Below are positions 27,123-35,869 of a stretch of DNA of 64,000 nucleotides, piece by piece. The first letter of the stretch is position 1; every line of letters begins with the position of its first letter. The notes under the pieces were generated by a model. It saw only the letters and a program-made list of their open reading frames with translations. It was not told where the DNA came from and ran no database searches. This DNA is from DATKUC01 sp964553615 (GTDB lineage: Bacteria > Spirochaetota > Spirochaetia > DSM-27196 > DATKUC01), in the NCBI GenBank assembly GCA_964553615.1, contig CAZKMA010000005.1, positions 1 to 64,000 on the forward strand. The letters run 5' to 3'. The translations under genes were made by a program, and so were the position numbers.

Positions 27123-28385
27123 TTACGAGAACTCAGCGGCCGGCCGGGTTTCGACATCTCCACCGCCGGAAGATCCATGCACCTTCGGCGATTCGGCAAG
27201 AAGAAACATCAGGAACGCGCTTGCGGCAAGCAAAACCGCGAGCCCGATGAAGGAAGGTATGTACGAATGGTGAAACACGCCGCGAAGTGCGTCCATGAGG
27301 ACTATGAGCAATCCGGATGCCTGGACGACGAGCGCAAAGACTCCGTTACTGGTGCCTTCGGGCGCCGGAAAGGTAATCTCTGCCCCGTACTGGTAGGCAA
27401 CGGGTGTAACACCGGTAATGCAGAATCCCATGACAAAGAATGCCACGACCTCAAACGGAAAACCTCGACCCAGGACGAGCCCAATCGTAGCGGGAACCGC
27501 AAGAAAAACTGCCACCAGCAAAATCGGTTTCCGGCGCCCGATACCATCGGAAACGGCGGGAACTACGATGCTCCCCACTATGCCTCCCACAAGGAGGAGC
27601 GCCGTGAGAAAGACCCCCTGATCCACAGACAGTGAGAGTTCTTTTCCCAGTCCGTCGATCAACGTGAACACTCCGTTCACGATCCCGCTGCCAAGAAAAA
27701 GAGCAAGAGCAAGGATCCCGACATTCCGGTTCTTCAGAATCTGTTTCAAACTGTCCAGAACCAGTGCGCGGATCTCTTCCCCCGCGGGACTCGCCGACGT
27801 CGGCGGCTCGGACTTTGCGAACACCAGGAAGAGGACTGCGCTGATGGCAGAGGCGCTGCCGTAGATGAGCTGCATACCTCCGAATCCATAGCTGCCGACC
27901 AGTGCCGGCCCCAGGACCTCACCGAGGCCTATTCCGAGGAACAGAGAAAGAAAAATGACACCGGTTATTGTGGCACGTTGCCTCTGAGGAAACCAGAGAG
28001 CCGCGAGTTTGGTGAAAGCGTTCAGAAGAAATGGCTGTCCAATGGAAATACCGATGGTGCCTATGAGCGCCGCCGTGTAATTGGAAGGAAAGACCGCACG
28101 AAGGAGTCCGAAAACTCCCATCATGATCGCTCCGAATCCCACGGCCTTCTTGAATCCGAAGGTGTCAATTGCCCATGCAGCCGGGAATGCAACAACAATA
28201 TAGATGAGCATGAACAGATTCGCGAGCAGATCCACGCTATCCTGTCGAACGCCGTATGCAGTTGCAGCAATAGAGGCTACCGGCGCATAACCAATCCAGA
28301 GCACCTGCACCATGACATTTATCAGCATGAAAACTGCAAGGACAACCCATCGGTACGGGTAGATTTTTACGTCTGTCTCAGCCAT
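27123..28385 (-). CDS. MFS transporter (FLVCR/DIRC2-like)
   Basis: A 12-helix MFS protein. Sequence such as YPYRWVVLAVFMLINVMVQVLWIGYAPV, PAAWAIDTFGFKKAVGFGA and GISIGQPFLLNAFTKLAALWFPQRQRATITG resembles the FLVCR/DIRC2-like subfamily, members of which move haem, metals or small organic molecules. GGAGG sits seven bases before the ATG at 28385, so this start is preferred to an upstream extension. It is divergent from folD. Confidence 0.88.
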   Translation of the reverse strand: MAETDVKIYPYRWVVLAVFMLINVMVQVLWIGYAPVASIAATAYGVRQDSVDLLANLFMLIYIVVAFPAAWAIDTFGFKKAVGFGAIMMGVFGLLRAVFPSNYTAALIGTIGISIGQPFLLNAFTKLAALWFPQRQRATITGVIFLSLFLGIGLGEVLGPALVGSYGFGGMQLIYGSASAISAVLFLVFAKSEPPTSASPAGEEIRALVLDSLKQILKNRNVGILALALFLGSGIVNGVFTLIDGLGKELSLSVDQGVFLTALLLVGGIVGSIVVPAVSDGIGRRKPILLVAVFLAVPATIGLVLGRGFPFEVVAFFVMGFCITGVTPVAYQYGAEITFPAPEGTSNGVFALVVQASGLLIVLMDALRGVFHHSYIPSFIGLAVLLAASAFLMFLLAESPKVHGSSGGGDVETRPAAEFS

Positions 28386-28422
28386 TGAGCACCTCCAGGA
28401 ATTAGGAATACGACCGGCGCGT

Positions 28423-28452
28423 ATTATTACATAACATCCGCGATAATGTAAA
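28423..28452 (-). promoter_or_regulatory. predicted promoter for the MFS gene at 27123
   Basis: On the minus strand, TTTACA (28452-28447) is followed after 18 bases by AATAAT (28428-28423), about 38 bases upstream of the ATG. Both boxes are close to the sigma-70 consensus. The element lies between the divergent MFS and folD genes. Confidence 0.5.
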
Positions 28453-28579
28453 TCGAAAACGGTCCAACATGCAGATACGCACATCACCCCAACCGGACTC
28501 GTTCGCGCGGTCCCGGCAATTCCCCGACGTTGTCGTCAATGCTCATTGTGTGTATAGTCTTCCGGAGGCGACAATCAGC

Positions 28580-29464
28580 ATGATCATTGACGGCACCCCA
28601 ATAGCAACGAGGATTCTCGATTATGTGGCACGCGAAACATCGAAGCTGCCCACGAAGCCTCGCCTCGCGGTTGTACAGGTGGGCGAAAATCCGGCGTCTG
28701 CCGTTTATGTCCGCAAGAAACTCGAAGCGGCGCGAGCAATCGGCATGGAGACTGTGTCTGCGCAGCTGGATTCGGGCACTACGCTGGAGAGTCTTGTTGG
28801 ACTGATCGACGGATTCAACCGTTCGGAGGCGTTCAACGGCATCCTCGTGCAGCTGCCCCTGCCTGAACACATTCAACTGGAGCCGGTCATAGAAGCGCTG
28901 GAACCGTTGAAGGATGTGGACGGCCTCCATCCGCTCAATGTTGGGCGGCTGACCGTGCGCAGCACACGCGACTATCTTCATCCCTGCACACCGTGGGGCA
29001 TAGTGCATACACTGGATACAGTTTTCCCCAAGCGCGGCGGCATGAGCGGTCTTCGCGGGAAACAGGTAGCCGTCATCGGACAGTCATATATCGTTGGGCG
29101 GCCTCTCTCAATAATGCTCCAGAACGAGGGCGCAACGGTGATAATGTGCGATAAGTTCACTCCGGATCTGAAGCTTGCCGTCCGCCACGCCGACATAATT
29201 GTTACCGCAACCGGTGTGCCCGGCCTGATTGACAATGCATTTCTGGACGCCGTTGACAATCCGGCGTTGACCATAATAGATGCGGGCATTTCGCGGAGGG
29301 CGGGTAAGACCCTTGGAGATGTGGACCGCGGAGTCTACCATCGGGTTCAGAACTATACTCCGGTCCCGGGTGGAGTCGGTCCCGTTACGGTAGCCTTTCT
29401 CATGCGAAACATGTTGAAAGCGTACTGCATGCAAAATGGTCTTCCCGTGCCTCGCGTTACCTGA
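28580..29464 (+). CDS. folD: methylenetetrahydrofolate dehydrogenase/cyclohydrolase
   Basis: Bifunctional FolD of one-carbon metabolism, interconverting methylene-, methenyl- and formyl-tetrahydrofolate. The active-site Tyr/Lys stretch SAVYVRKKLEAA, the QLPLPEHI motif, KDVDGLHPLNVG, the Rossmann region VAVIGQSYIVGRPLSIML and the C-terminal PVPGGVGPVTVAFLM are all present. The ATG at 28580 follows GGAGG at 28564-28568 and gives 294 residues, the normal size. The dinucleotide loop has GQSYIVGRP where GRSxxVGxP is usual. Confidence 0.95.
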   Translation: MIIDGTPIATRILDYVARETSKLPTKPRLAVVQVGENPASAVYVRKKLEAARAIGMETVSAQLDSGTTLESLVGLIDGFNRSEAFNGILVQLPLPEHIQLEPVIEALEPLKDVDGLHPLNVGRLTVRSTRDYLHPCTPWGIVHTLDTVFPKRGGMSGLRGKQVAVIGQSYIVGRPLSIMLQNEGATVIMCDKFTPDLKLAVRHADIIVTATGVPGLIDNAFLDAVDNPALTIIDAGISRRAGKTLGDVDRGVYHRVQNYTPVPGGVGPVTVAFLMRNMLKAYCMQNGLPVPRVT

Positions 29465-29470
29465 CGCGAT

Positions 29471-29499
29471 TTGACAGTCGCGGCTTACGATGTTAAGTT
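29471..29499 (+). promoter_or_regulatory. predicted promoter for the DUF4168 gene
   Basis: TTGACA at 29471-29476 is followed after 17 bases by TAAGTT at 29494-29499. The -35 is perfect and the -10 weak. It lies just after folD and 88 bases before the ATG of the next gene. Confidence 0.4.
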
Positions 29500-29587
29500 A
29501 GGTAACTCAAAGTTCTTCATGGTTTCAAGCACATCTTTCTGATTTGTGTTTATTCCTGTACAACCAAATTTCTTCACGAGGTACGTC

Positions 29588-30076
29588 ATGTTCCAGAACA
29601 TCCGCTCACGCATGTTTATTCTCTTTGCTGTGTCAATGCTGCTCACCACGGGATTTGTCTTTGCAGCAAACAACACTTCCAATTCCGTAGCCAGGTCCGG
29701 ATCATCCCATATCAAGATTGACAACACGGAGCTCAAGAAATTCTCCGTTGCATTGCATGATGTCGACAAGATAGCGGCAACATTTCGCGGAGTGGTTCAC
29801 ACCAGAATTTCCAAGTCCCCTCTTTCCCAGAAACGATTTTTCCAAATTTATAATGCTCAACGCTCCGGGAAAAATCCGACGCCAAAAGTTACCGGGAAGG
29901 AATCGAAAGAGTACAAGTCGCTCGCACAGGAGCTCAACAATCTTCAGAGAAGCTCCCAGCAGTCGATGGTGAAGAAAGTGAAGGAGGACGGATTCACCGT
30001 GGCCCGTTTCAATCAGATAATAAAGGCACTCCATAGCGATCCATCCCTCGTCAAGCGACTGAAATCCACCAAGTAG
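29588..30076 (+). CDS. exported DUF4168-like protein
   Basis: A 162-residue protein with a signal peptide (ILFAVSMLLTTGFVFA, cleavage after FAA). The mature part matches the DUF4168 pattern: a helix with LKKFSVALHDVDKIAA and a C-terminal helix with MVKKVKEDGFTVARFNQIIKALHSDPSLVKRL. DUF4168 proteins are small periplasmic helical proteins of unknown function. GAGGT lies five bases before the ATG. The scaffold gap begins 40 bases after the stop. Confidence 0.75.
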   Translation: MFQNIRSRMFILFAVSMLLTTGFVFAANNTSNSVARSGSSHIKIDNTELKKFSVALHDVDKIAATFRGVVHTRISKSPLSQKRFFQIYNAQRSGKNPTPKVTGKESKEYKSLAQELNNLQRSSQQSMVKKVKEDGFTVARFNQIIKALHSDPSLVKRLKSTK

Positions 30077-30097
30077 AGAACAATAAACCTCGAGCCG

Positions 30098-30235
30098 CGA
30101 TCGGAGAGTGCTGATCNNNNNNNNNNNNNNNNNNNNNNNNNNNNNNNNNNNNNNNNNNNNNNNNNNNNNNNNNNNNNNNNNNNNNNNNNNNNNNNNNNNN
30201 NNNNNNNNNNNNNNNNCGATCGGAGAGTGCTGATC
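30098..30235. repeat. scaffold gap (100 N) flanked by identical 19-bp copies
   Basis: CGATCGGAGAGTGCTGATC occurs at 30098-30116, directly before the N run, and again at 30217-30235, directly after it. The gap of exactly 100 N is a placeholder, so the real content is unknown. The identical ends suggest a tandem repeat that the assembler could not resolve, or a true overlap that was not merged. Confidence 0.85.
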
Positions 30236-30283
30236 GCGGGGACGGGGGCGAAGCACCAATTCTCATTGTGGCGCAAGCGGCAG

Positions 30284-30318
30284 AGTGGTTGAGGAGCAGG
30301 ATCTTCTCTTCAACCGCT
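30284..30318 (+). promoter_or_regulatory. strong stem-loop upstream of the hexosaminidase gene
   Basis: AGTGGTTGAGGAG at 30284-30296 pairs with CTCTTCAACCGCT at 30306-30318, a 13-bp stem with two G-U pairs and a 9-base loop. It lies 105 bases before the GH20 start codon. It is not followed by a T tract and does not fit a tRNA, so it is best seen as a leader structure or part of a small RNA. Confidence 0.4.
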
Positions 30319-30423
30319 ATGCAATTCCATTGGCCGCGTCAAAATGAGAACTGCTGGGGGCGAAGGTTTTCGATTGCAACCCGAGCGTGTTCGGTCTATG
30401 GTGTCATGAGACACGGGGAGAAA

Positions 30424-31980
30424 ATGAGCACTCAGTTGAATCTTATTCCGGCACCCAGAAGCATAGAAATGTCGTCGGGGGAAGTTCTCCTGTCGAGTCG
30501 CATTGTCATAGTTGCATCCAGGAAGGCGGAGCGCGCAGCGCAACATCTCCGGAAACTCTTTCAGAATGGCCCGGAAACTTCTGTGATGGTCGTTCCTGAT
30601 CCCGGCTCCGACACTTTCCTGACCGAGCGAACGGATTTGCCGCATGCCTCTTTTGTGCGCATGGAGGATGCCCGCCTCGACGAGGAATCCTACCACCTTG
30701 AAATCTCAGACACAGGAATTGCAATTGCTGCATCCGAAAGTGGATTTCTTTCTGCAGTGCAGACATTGAGGCAGCTTCTTCCGCCGGAATGGGAGAATCC
30801 GACAAACAGTAACCCTTCGCAGGCTGTCCTGCCAATTGTTACAATAGATGATTCTCCTCGTTTCCGGTGGCGCGGCCTGCACCTCGATGTGTCCCGTCAT
30901 TTCTTCACCGTTGACGACATAAAGCGAACACTCGATCTCCTTGCGCTGTACAAGTTCAATCGTTTTCACTGGCATCTGACTGACGACCAGGGTTGGCGTA
31001 TTCAGATCAACAGTCATCCTGAATTGACGAGCATTGGTGCGTGGCGTACGGAGAAAGACGGATCCCGATACGGCGGATTCTATACCCAGGAGGATGTCCG
31101 GGACGTTGTTGCCTACGCCGCCGAGCGGGGTATATCCGTCCTACCTGAGATCGAGATGCCCGGCCATGGACTCGCGGCGCTTGCCGCTTTCCCGCAGCTC
31201 TCCTGCCGTAAGAAAGCGCTAACCATATGGTCCGGCGGAGGAATTGCCGAAGATGTGTTTTGTGCCGGCCGGGAAGAGACATTCGCGCTTGTTTTCGATG
31301 TCCTGGATGAGATCGCAACGCTCTTCCCGTTCCCGCTCATCCACATTGGCGGCGACGAGTGCCCGAAGAATCGGTGGAAGGAATGTCCGGATTGTCAGAC
31401 TCGCATTCAGACTGAAGGCCTGCAAGACGAGTCGGAACTCCAGAGTTATTTCATCCGTCGGGTTGAGAAACATCTCGAACCCCTCGGAAAGAGTATCGTC
31501 GGCTGGGACGAGATCCTCGAAGGGGGGCTCGCTCCCGGTGCAACGGTTATGTCATGGCGAGGTGTCGAGGGCGGAATTGCCGCAGCTCGCGCGGACCATA
31601 ACGTGGTCATGAGCCCGACGAGTCATTGCTACTTCGACTATCGACAGTCGGGGAATCCCGGGGAGCCGGGGCCAACTCACTTCGACCCGCCGGTCACTCG
31701 GCTTCGAGACGTCTACGAGTTCGAGCCCGTTCCCGCCCTTCTGGAACCGGAGCACGCAAAGCGCATTCTGGGCGGTCAGGCGAACCTCTGGACCGAAGAT
31801 GTTGACTCGATGGAACGGGTCGAATACATGCTGTTTCCCCGTCTGGAGGCTCTCGCGGAGGTGCTCTGGAGCCCCCGGTCCCTGCGGGACTGGGACTCGT
31901 TCAAGAATCGACTCGCGTTCCACGCGCAGAGGCTCGAACATCTCAGCGTGAATTACTGTCACATAATCGAAAGCGTGTAG
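30424..31980 (+). CDS. beta-N-acetylhexosaminidase, GH20
   Basis: A glycoside hydrolase family 20 enzyme that removes terminal GlcNAc/GalNAc. An N-terminal GH20b-like domain (residues 1-135) precedes the TIM barrel, which opens with FRWRGLHLDVSRHFF and continues with FNRFHWHLTDDQGWRIQI. The catalytic pair Asp311-Glu312 is in HIGGDECPKNRW. The later YDxRW-like and LGGQANLWTEDVDSMERVEYMLFPRL blocks are typical. There is no signal peptide, so it acts in the cytoplasm on imported chito- or glyco-oligosaccharides. GGGGAGA precedes the ATG at 30424. Confidence 0.95.
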   Translation: MSTQLNLIPAPRSIEMSSGEVLLSSRIVIVASRKAERAAQHLRKLFQNGPETSVMVVPDPGSDTFLTERTDLPHASFVRMEDARLDEESYHLEISDTGIAIAASESGFLSAVQTLRQLLPPEWENPTNSNPSQAVLPIVTIDDSPRFRWRGLHLDVSRHFFTVDDIKRTLDLLALYKFNRFHWHLTDDQGWRIQINSHPELTSIGAWRTEKDGSRYGGFYTQEDVRDVVAYAAERGISVLPEIEMPGHGLAALAAFPQLSCRKKALTIWSGGGIAEDVFCAGREETFALVFDVLDEIATLFPFPLIHIGGDECPKNRWKECPDCQTRIQTEGLQDESELQSYFIRRVEKHLEPLGKSIVGWDEILEGGLAPGATVMSWRGVEGGIAAARADHNVVMSPTSHCYFDYRQSGNPGEPGPTHFDPPVTRLRDVYEFEPVPALLEPEHAKRILGGQANLWTEDVDSMERVEYMLFPRLEALAEVLWSPRSLRDWDSFKNRLAFHAQRLEHLSVNYCHIIESV

Positions 31981-31986
31981 CCCCAA

Positions 31987-32020
31987 CGCGCGGGAGCATG
32001 GGAATCAGGGCTCCCGCGTG
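31987..32020. terminator. 11-bp hairpin between convergent genes
   Basis: The arms at 31987-31997 and 32010-32020 (core CGCGGGAGC / GCTCCCGCG) form an 11-bp stem with one G-T pair and a 12-base loop. It starts seven bases after the GH20 stop and overlaps the last codons of the opposing membrane-protein gene. GC-rich, without a T tract. Confidence 0.6.
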
Positions 32021-32901
32021 GCATCCTCCTCTCCTCGTTCTCCGCCCAGACTTCCGTACATGCGAAACCCGATCCAGCCTGAAGCGAGTGCAACTGCCGC
32101 AAAGAACGCGAATGGGACAACCTCGAGGGTCCCCTCCACAGACCAGGCAACAAGCAGCATTGCCGCAATGGCGCAGGCCATGGCAACCGCTTTGACCACG
32201 AGGATTGCCGACAGCAGGTATCCAATCGGACGGCGCCGCAACACCGTAATGCCCGAAAAGACAGCAAGCGGCACAATGAACCCAAGATCAAGCGCCTGGA
32301 CAACCATGGTGGACTGACCGAGGAGGACACCATCGATGCTGCCACCGAGTGCCCCGGCGATTCGTTTTGTCCACATGAGAAGAAGAACCGCGGAGACCGC
32401 GAAGGCGAGACCCGCCATGCTGCGGCGCGGAAAGCGTGTGGAAACACGTGTCGCGAGGTCCGGCAGGCGAATAGTCGCCAGGATCCAGGCAATCGCCGCA
32501 GCGGCTGCCGGAAATATGACAATGAACAGAACAAAGAGCGGACCGAATGCCCAGAACATTGCGTATTCAAGGTACTGATAGCAGTAGTATGCCAGAAGAC
32601 CGAGCACAAAAAGACGCCCGTTGAGTGACCCCCGGACCACGAGAGGCAGTGCAATGAGCATTGCCGGAACCGTCAGGAAGAGCGTGACAACGTCCCACCC
32701 TACTCCTTCGGCAACGACGCGCTCTGCGTTGTACCGATAGACGCCGGTCGTGACCATAGAGTAATTCTCCCCGCGGACACTCGTTACCCGCATGGTTGAA
32801 CCGTCTCCGCGCAGGAAGACCCCCGCGGCCGCGGCAAGAGCGACCAGCAGCGTAATTCCAAGACAGAGTGCAGCAATTCCCCGAGACGTATTCTTCGTCA
32901 C
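32005..32901 (-). CDS. multi-spanning membrane protein, unknown
   Basis: I do not recognise this 298-residue protein. It has about eight hydrophobic helices, a periplasmic loop after the first helix (GDGSTMRVTSVRGENYSMVTTGVYRYNAERVVAEG) and a charged C-terminal tail (GGERGEEDATREP). Its start lies 34 bases after the end of the PfkB kinase gene on the same strand, with AGGAGG upstream, so it is the last gene of the sugar-catabolic set. A role in uptake or sensing is possible, but there is no motif to support it. Confidence 0.7.
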   Translation of the reverse strand: MTKNTSRGIAALCLGITLLVALAAAAGVFLRGDGSTMRVTSVRGENYSMVTTGVYRYNAERVVAEGVGWDVVTLFLTVPAMLIALPLVVRGSLNGRLFVLGLLAYYCYQYLEYAMFWAFGPLFVLFIVIFPAAAAAIAWILATIRLPDLATRVSTRFPRRSMAGLAFAVSAVLLLMWTKRIAGALGGSIDGVLLGQSTMVVQALDLGFIVPLAVFSGITVLRRRPIGYLLSAILVVKAVAMACAIAAMLLVAWSVEGTLEVVPFAFFAAVALASGWIGFRMYGSLGGERGEEDATREP

Positions 32902-32935
32902 TCATACCTCCTGGAACCGAGCGCGAGTCGGCGGC

Positions 32936-33853
32936 TCATACCTGATGCTCGGACTGCTGCAATAATTGAACGACCTCTTTTCTTTCAGGAATGCCCGCAC
33001 GGCCCGCATGGTGCGCGGCCTTGACCGCTGCAGCCGCCGAGGCAAACCGGATGGCACGTGCAGGCGGTTCACCTTCCGCTAGTGCAACCGCGTACGCTCC
33101 GTGAAAGACGTCTCCGCAGCCGATGGTGTCGACCGCGTGCACCGGGAATGCGGGCTGGTGACGGACCTGCCCGCCCTCGGCTACCCACCAGCAGCCACGT
33201 TCGCCGGCGGTAACCGCAACAAGCCGTCGCCCCGAAGACGCAAGCTTCAGCACGATATCGCCGGGGTCCTCCCGCCCGGTGAACTCCCTGCCGAACCCGA
33301 GTCCGACAATGAGGTGATCGACATAGTCCAGGAAGGTGGCACCCCCGGTTCTGTCCCAGCGCTCCACATCGCCCACTACGGGTATGTTCATTTCACGTGC
33401 AAGGCGGGCCGCATTAAGCGCAGCGGCGGGCGCGGTGTAGTCGACAAAAAGAACGCGACAGTTCTCTATTGTGCCCCGATCAATAGACCCGGAAGACGGT
33501 TCGGTCACACCTTCGCTCGAGTAGAGGATTGTTCTATGTCCGGTGGAAACATCAATAATCACAAACGAATGAAACGGTCGCGCTTCTGGTCGATTCTGGA
33601 GAGGACTGCAGTCTACGCCCTCCGCCGCAAGCTCGGTACGGCAGAACTGCGAGAGCGCATCCTTTCCCAGTACGCCGCAATAGGCGGCCCGCACATTCAT
33701 GCGTGCGGCGGTCATGGCAACCACGCCTCCGAGCCCACCGAACTCCTTTCGTTTCTCGCGGACCTCCGTCTTTGTATCCGGCTCAGGGTACGTGTCGACA
33801 TAGAAGATCTCATCCACAGCAAGTGCGCCGAAGGCGAGCACATCCCACTTCAT
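32936..33853 (-). CDS. PfkB-family carbohydrate kinase
   Basis: A ribokinase-like sugar kinase. The N-terminal motif is GGLGGVVAMTAARM and the C-terminal anion-hole signature DTIGCGDVFHGAYAVALAEG contains the catalytic aspartate. The ATGA overlap with the aldolase gene (33850-33853) couples the two. Kinase plus class I aldolase plus isomerase is a common order for phosphorylating and splitting a sugar or sugar acid; the substrate is unknown. Confidence 0.93.
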   Translation of the reverse strand: MKWDVLAFGALAVDEIFYVDTYPEPDTKTEVREKRKEFGGLGGVVAMTAARMNVRAAYCGVLGKDALSQFCRTELAAEGVDCSPLQNRPEARPFHSFVIIDVSTGHRTILYSSEGVTEPSSGSIDRGTIENCRVLFVDYTAPAAALNAARLAREMNIPVVGDVERWDRTGGATFLDYVDHLIVGLGFGREFTGREDPGDIVLKLASSGRRLVAVTAGERGCWWVAEGGQVRHQPAFPVHAVDTIGCGDVFHGAYAVALAEGEPPARAIRFASAAAAVKAAHHAGRAGIPERKEVVQLLQQSEHQV

Positions 33854-34662
33854 GGGGGCGGAAACCCCGCCTTTGCAAGCGCTTCCTTCGGCGTCGCTCC
33901 GTCATGGATAACCGACTTGAACGCCGCAATGGAGTCGGGTATACGCGCGAATCCCCAGACGTTCCGGCCCACCGTTGCACCACGCGCCCCGCTCTGCACC
34001 ACATCATACATCATCCCCAGCGCGAGCGGCAGCGTGTCCTGCTTCGGTCCACCCGCCGCAACGACAGGCACGGGGCAGGACCCGACAATCTGACGGTAGG
34101 CATCCACGTTCGCGCAGTAGGGCACCTTGATGACGTCGGCGCCGCATTCAAACGCGCAGTGTACCGCCCACGCAATGTCCTCGGGAAGAAAGGAGATGAC
34201 TGCGCCGCTCTCCAGAATGGTTCGCGGATAGATGTGACAGATCACAGGCATCTCAAACCGCGCCGCAATCCGGACCTGATCGGAAAGCAACCTGAGATAC
34301 TTGCCCTCCGTCGGTCCTCGCACGTAGGTTGCAATAGCAAAGGCGTCGGCACCGACTCGGACCGCGTCTTCCGGAGACGCAAGAAGTTCATAATGGGAAT
34401 CATCCGGGCGGGCAAATGTGCTCTGGAGAATGAGCGGCACTTTCGCCGCGTGGGGCGCCCAGGCGTTCATGGCAACACCAATCTGCATGGTAACCGCGTC
34501 CGGTCTTCCCTCCACCACCAGGCTCAGAGTCTCCTGCATCTGCTGGAGACTCGGCGGCAATCCCTGCGGGTAGGCGCCAAAATGGTCTACCGCAACTGAG
34601 AAGAGCCGACCGCTTGGATGTGAGAAGAGTCTGCTGAGCCTTATCCTTTTCCCTATGTTCAT
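33850..34662 (-). CDS. class I aldolase, DeoC/LacD/LsrF-like family
   Basis: A TIM-barrel aldolase of the DhnA/LsrF/LacD group. The Schiff-base lysine is expected in FECGADVIKVPYCANVD. SVAVDHFGAYPQG near the N-terminus and the phosphate-binding end PVVAAGGPKQDTLPLALGMM with GARGATVGRNVWG are diagnostic. It would cleave the phosphorylated product of the neighbouring PfkB kinase to two triose-level products. An AGGAGG box lies ahead of the ATG. Confidence 0.88.
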   Translation of the reverse strand: MNIGKRIRLSRLFSHPSGRLFSVAVDHFGAYPQGLPPSLQQMQETLSLVVEGRPDAVTMQIGVAMNAWAPHAAKVPLILQSTFARPDDSHYELLASPEDAVRVGADAFAIATYVRGPTEGKYLRLLSDQVRIAARFEMPVICHIYPRTILESGAVISFLPEDIAWAVHCAFECGADVIKVPYCANVDAYRQIVGSCPVPVVAAGGPKQDTLPLALGMMYDVVQSGARGATVGRNVWGFARIPDSIAAFKSVIHDGATPKEALAKAGFPPP

Positions 34663-34805
34663 CTACCCCTCCTGAGCACCGAGAATGACAACTGTCCGGA
34701 TAGGCCTCTATTATGCGGCAGGTTTAGTGAATTCGCAACAACAATTCGTACTCGGTATCATTCATGAATCCATTTATTTCATGATTTGATGCACCGGTGC
34801 CCCTG

Positions 34806-35720
34806 TCAGATTTTCCCTTCGATGAATCGATCCATGGCGGAAGAAACCCGTACCAGAGTGTCCGCACGATCTCGAGGTCCGACTTCGGTATCCGCGATGA
34901 GCCAACCCGAATATCCGGAAGTCTTGAGCGTCTTGTAGAGCGCGCCCCAGTCAACATCGCCGGACAGTAGCTCGGCCGGTCCGTTCCCGGCAGAATAATC
35001 CTTCATATGGATACTCACCACTTTCGGTATGAGCTCCCGCAGCCACTTCTCCGGGAGCGTTGATCCACTCGCACCGTCACGGGCATTGCCGAATTGCTGA
35101 ATTATGTTTGCTGGATCAAAATTGCAGCCAACGTACGGCGAATCGACTCCTTCCAGAATGGAGCGAAATTCTTCCGGCCTCGTGTATACAGCAGGCCATA
35201 CGAGCTCGTATGCGAGCGATATCCCGTGCTTCTCCGCGGTGCTCCGAAGTTCTGTGAGCATGGCCGTAACCCAGATGCGGGCATCGCTGTCCGGAGTTTC
35301 CTGCATGGCCTTTTCAAAGGAAACAAGTACGGTGGAACCGCCGAGCCATGATGCCCGTTGAATAGCTTCCCCCAGGTACCGAAACGCACCGGTATACTCG
35401 GCGGAACCCGGTGGCCCGATTACCGAATGTCCCGCGGCCAGACTGCAAATCTGGATTCCGTATCCCTCTGCACGGTGGCTCAGGCGGACACATTCGGCCT
35501 CCGTCGATTCAAGAGTAATCGATGCGGCAAGCGTCTGCCACGGGTGATACCGTTCTGGAGAACCATCACCGGATGCGCGAGCCGTTGAGGTAATCGGCCC
35601 AGGTCCTGATCGGAATATGAGTTCCATTCCCTGAAAGCCGTGCGTCCTGGCAAGATCGAAACATTTTCCCAGATCCCATTCCGGTGGAAAGAACTCAACG
35701 CGACGGATTCCCTTTTTCAT
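34806..35720 (-). CDS. sugar-phosphate isomerase/epimerase-like TIM-barrel protein
   Basis: A xylose-isomerase-like (AP endonuclease 2 superfamily) protein. Metal-ligand positions fit the family: Glu in ISLAYELVW, Asp and Asn in YVGCNFDPANI, His in VVSIHMKDY and Glu/Asp in GWLIADTEVG. It lies 144 bases upstream of the aldolase on the same strand and probably supplies the ketose form for the kinase and aldolase. Confidence 0.85.
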   Translation of the reverse strand: MKKGIRRVEFFPPEWDLGKCFDLARTHGFQGMELIFRSGPGPITSTARASGDGSPERYHPWQTLAASITLESTEAECVRLSHRAEGYGIQICSLAAGHSVIGPPGSAEYTGAFRYLGEAIQRASWLGGSTVLVSFEKAMQETPDSDARIWVTAMLTELRSTAEKHGISLAYELVWPAVYTRPEEFRSILEGVDSPYVGCNFDPANIIQQFGNARDGASGSTLPEKWLRELIPKVVSIHMKDYSAGNGPAELLSGDVDWGALYKTLKTSGYSGWLIADTEVGPRDRADTLVRVSSAMDRFIEGKI

Positions 35721-35869
35721 CTGGTCCCCCCGCTTCGCATTGAGAGATTTCCGGCCACGTGCTCGGCGAATTCTGCCACTATCCGACTGAAGCGTTTCAT
35801 ATGGACAGTTACGATCGTAGCACCGATTCGCCGTGCCGTCGATTTTTTCTTTCCAGGAATCGGCCCATC

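Noticed and set aside
30270..30400. tRNA-Ser-like stretch GGCAGAGTGGTTGA followed by a GGTTTTCGATTGCAACC segment
   Set aside because: The anticodon and acceptor stems cannot be formed, the T-arm loop has nine bases instead of seven, and the central part folds as one long hairpin.
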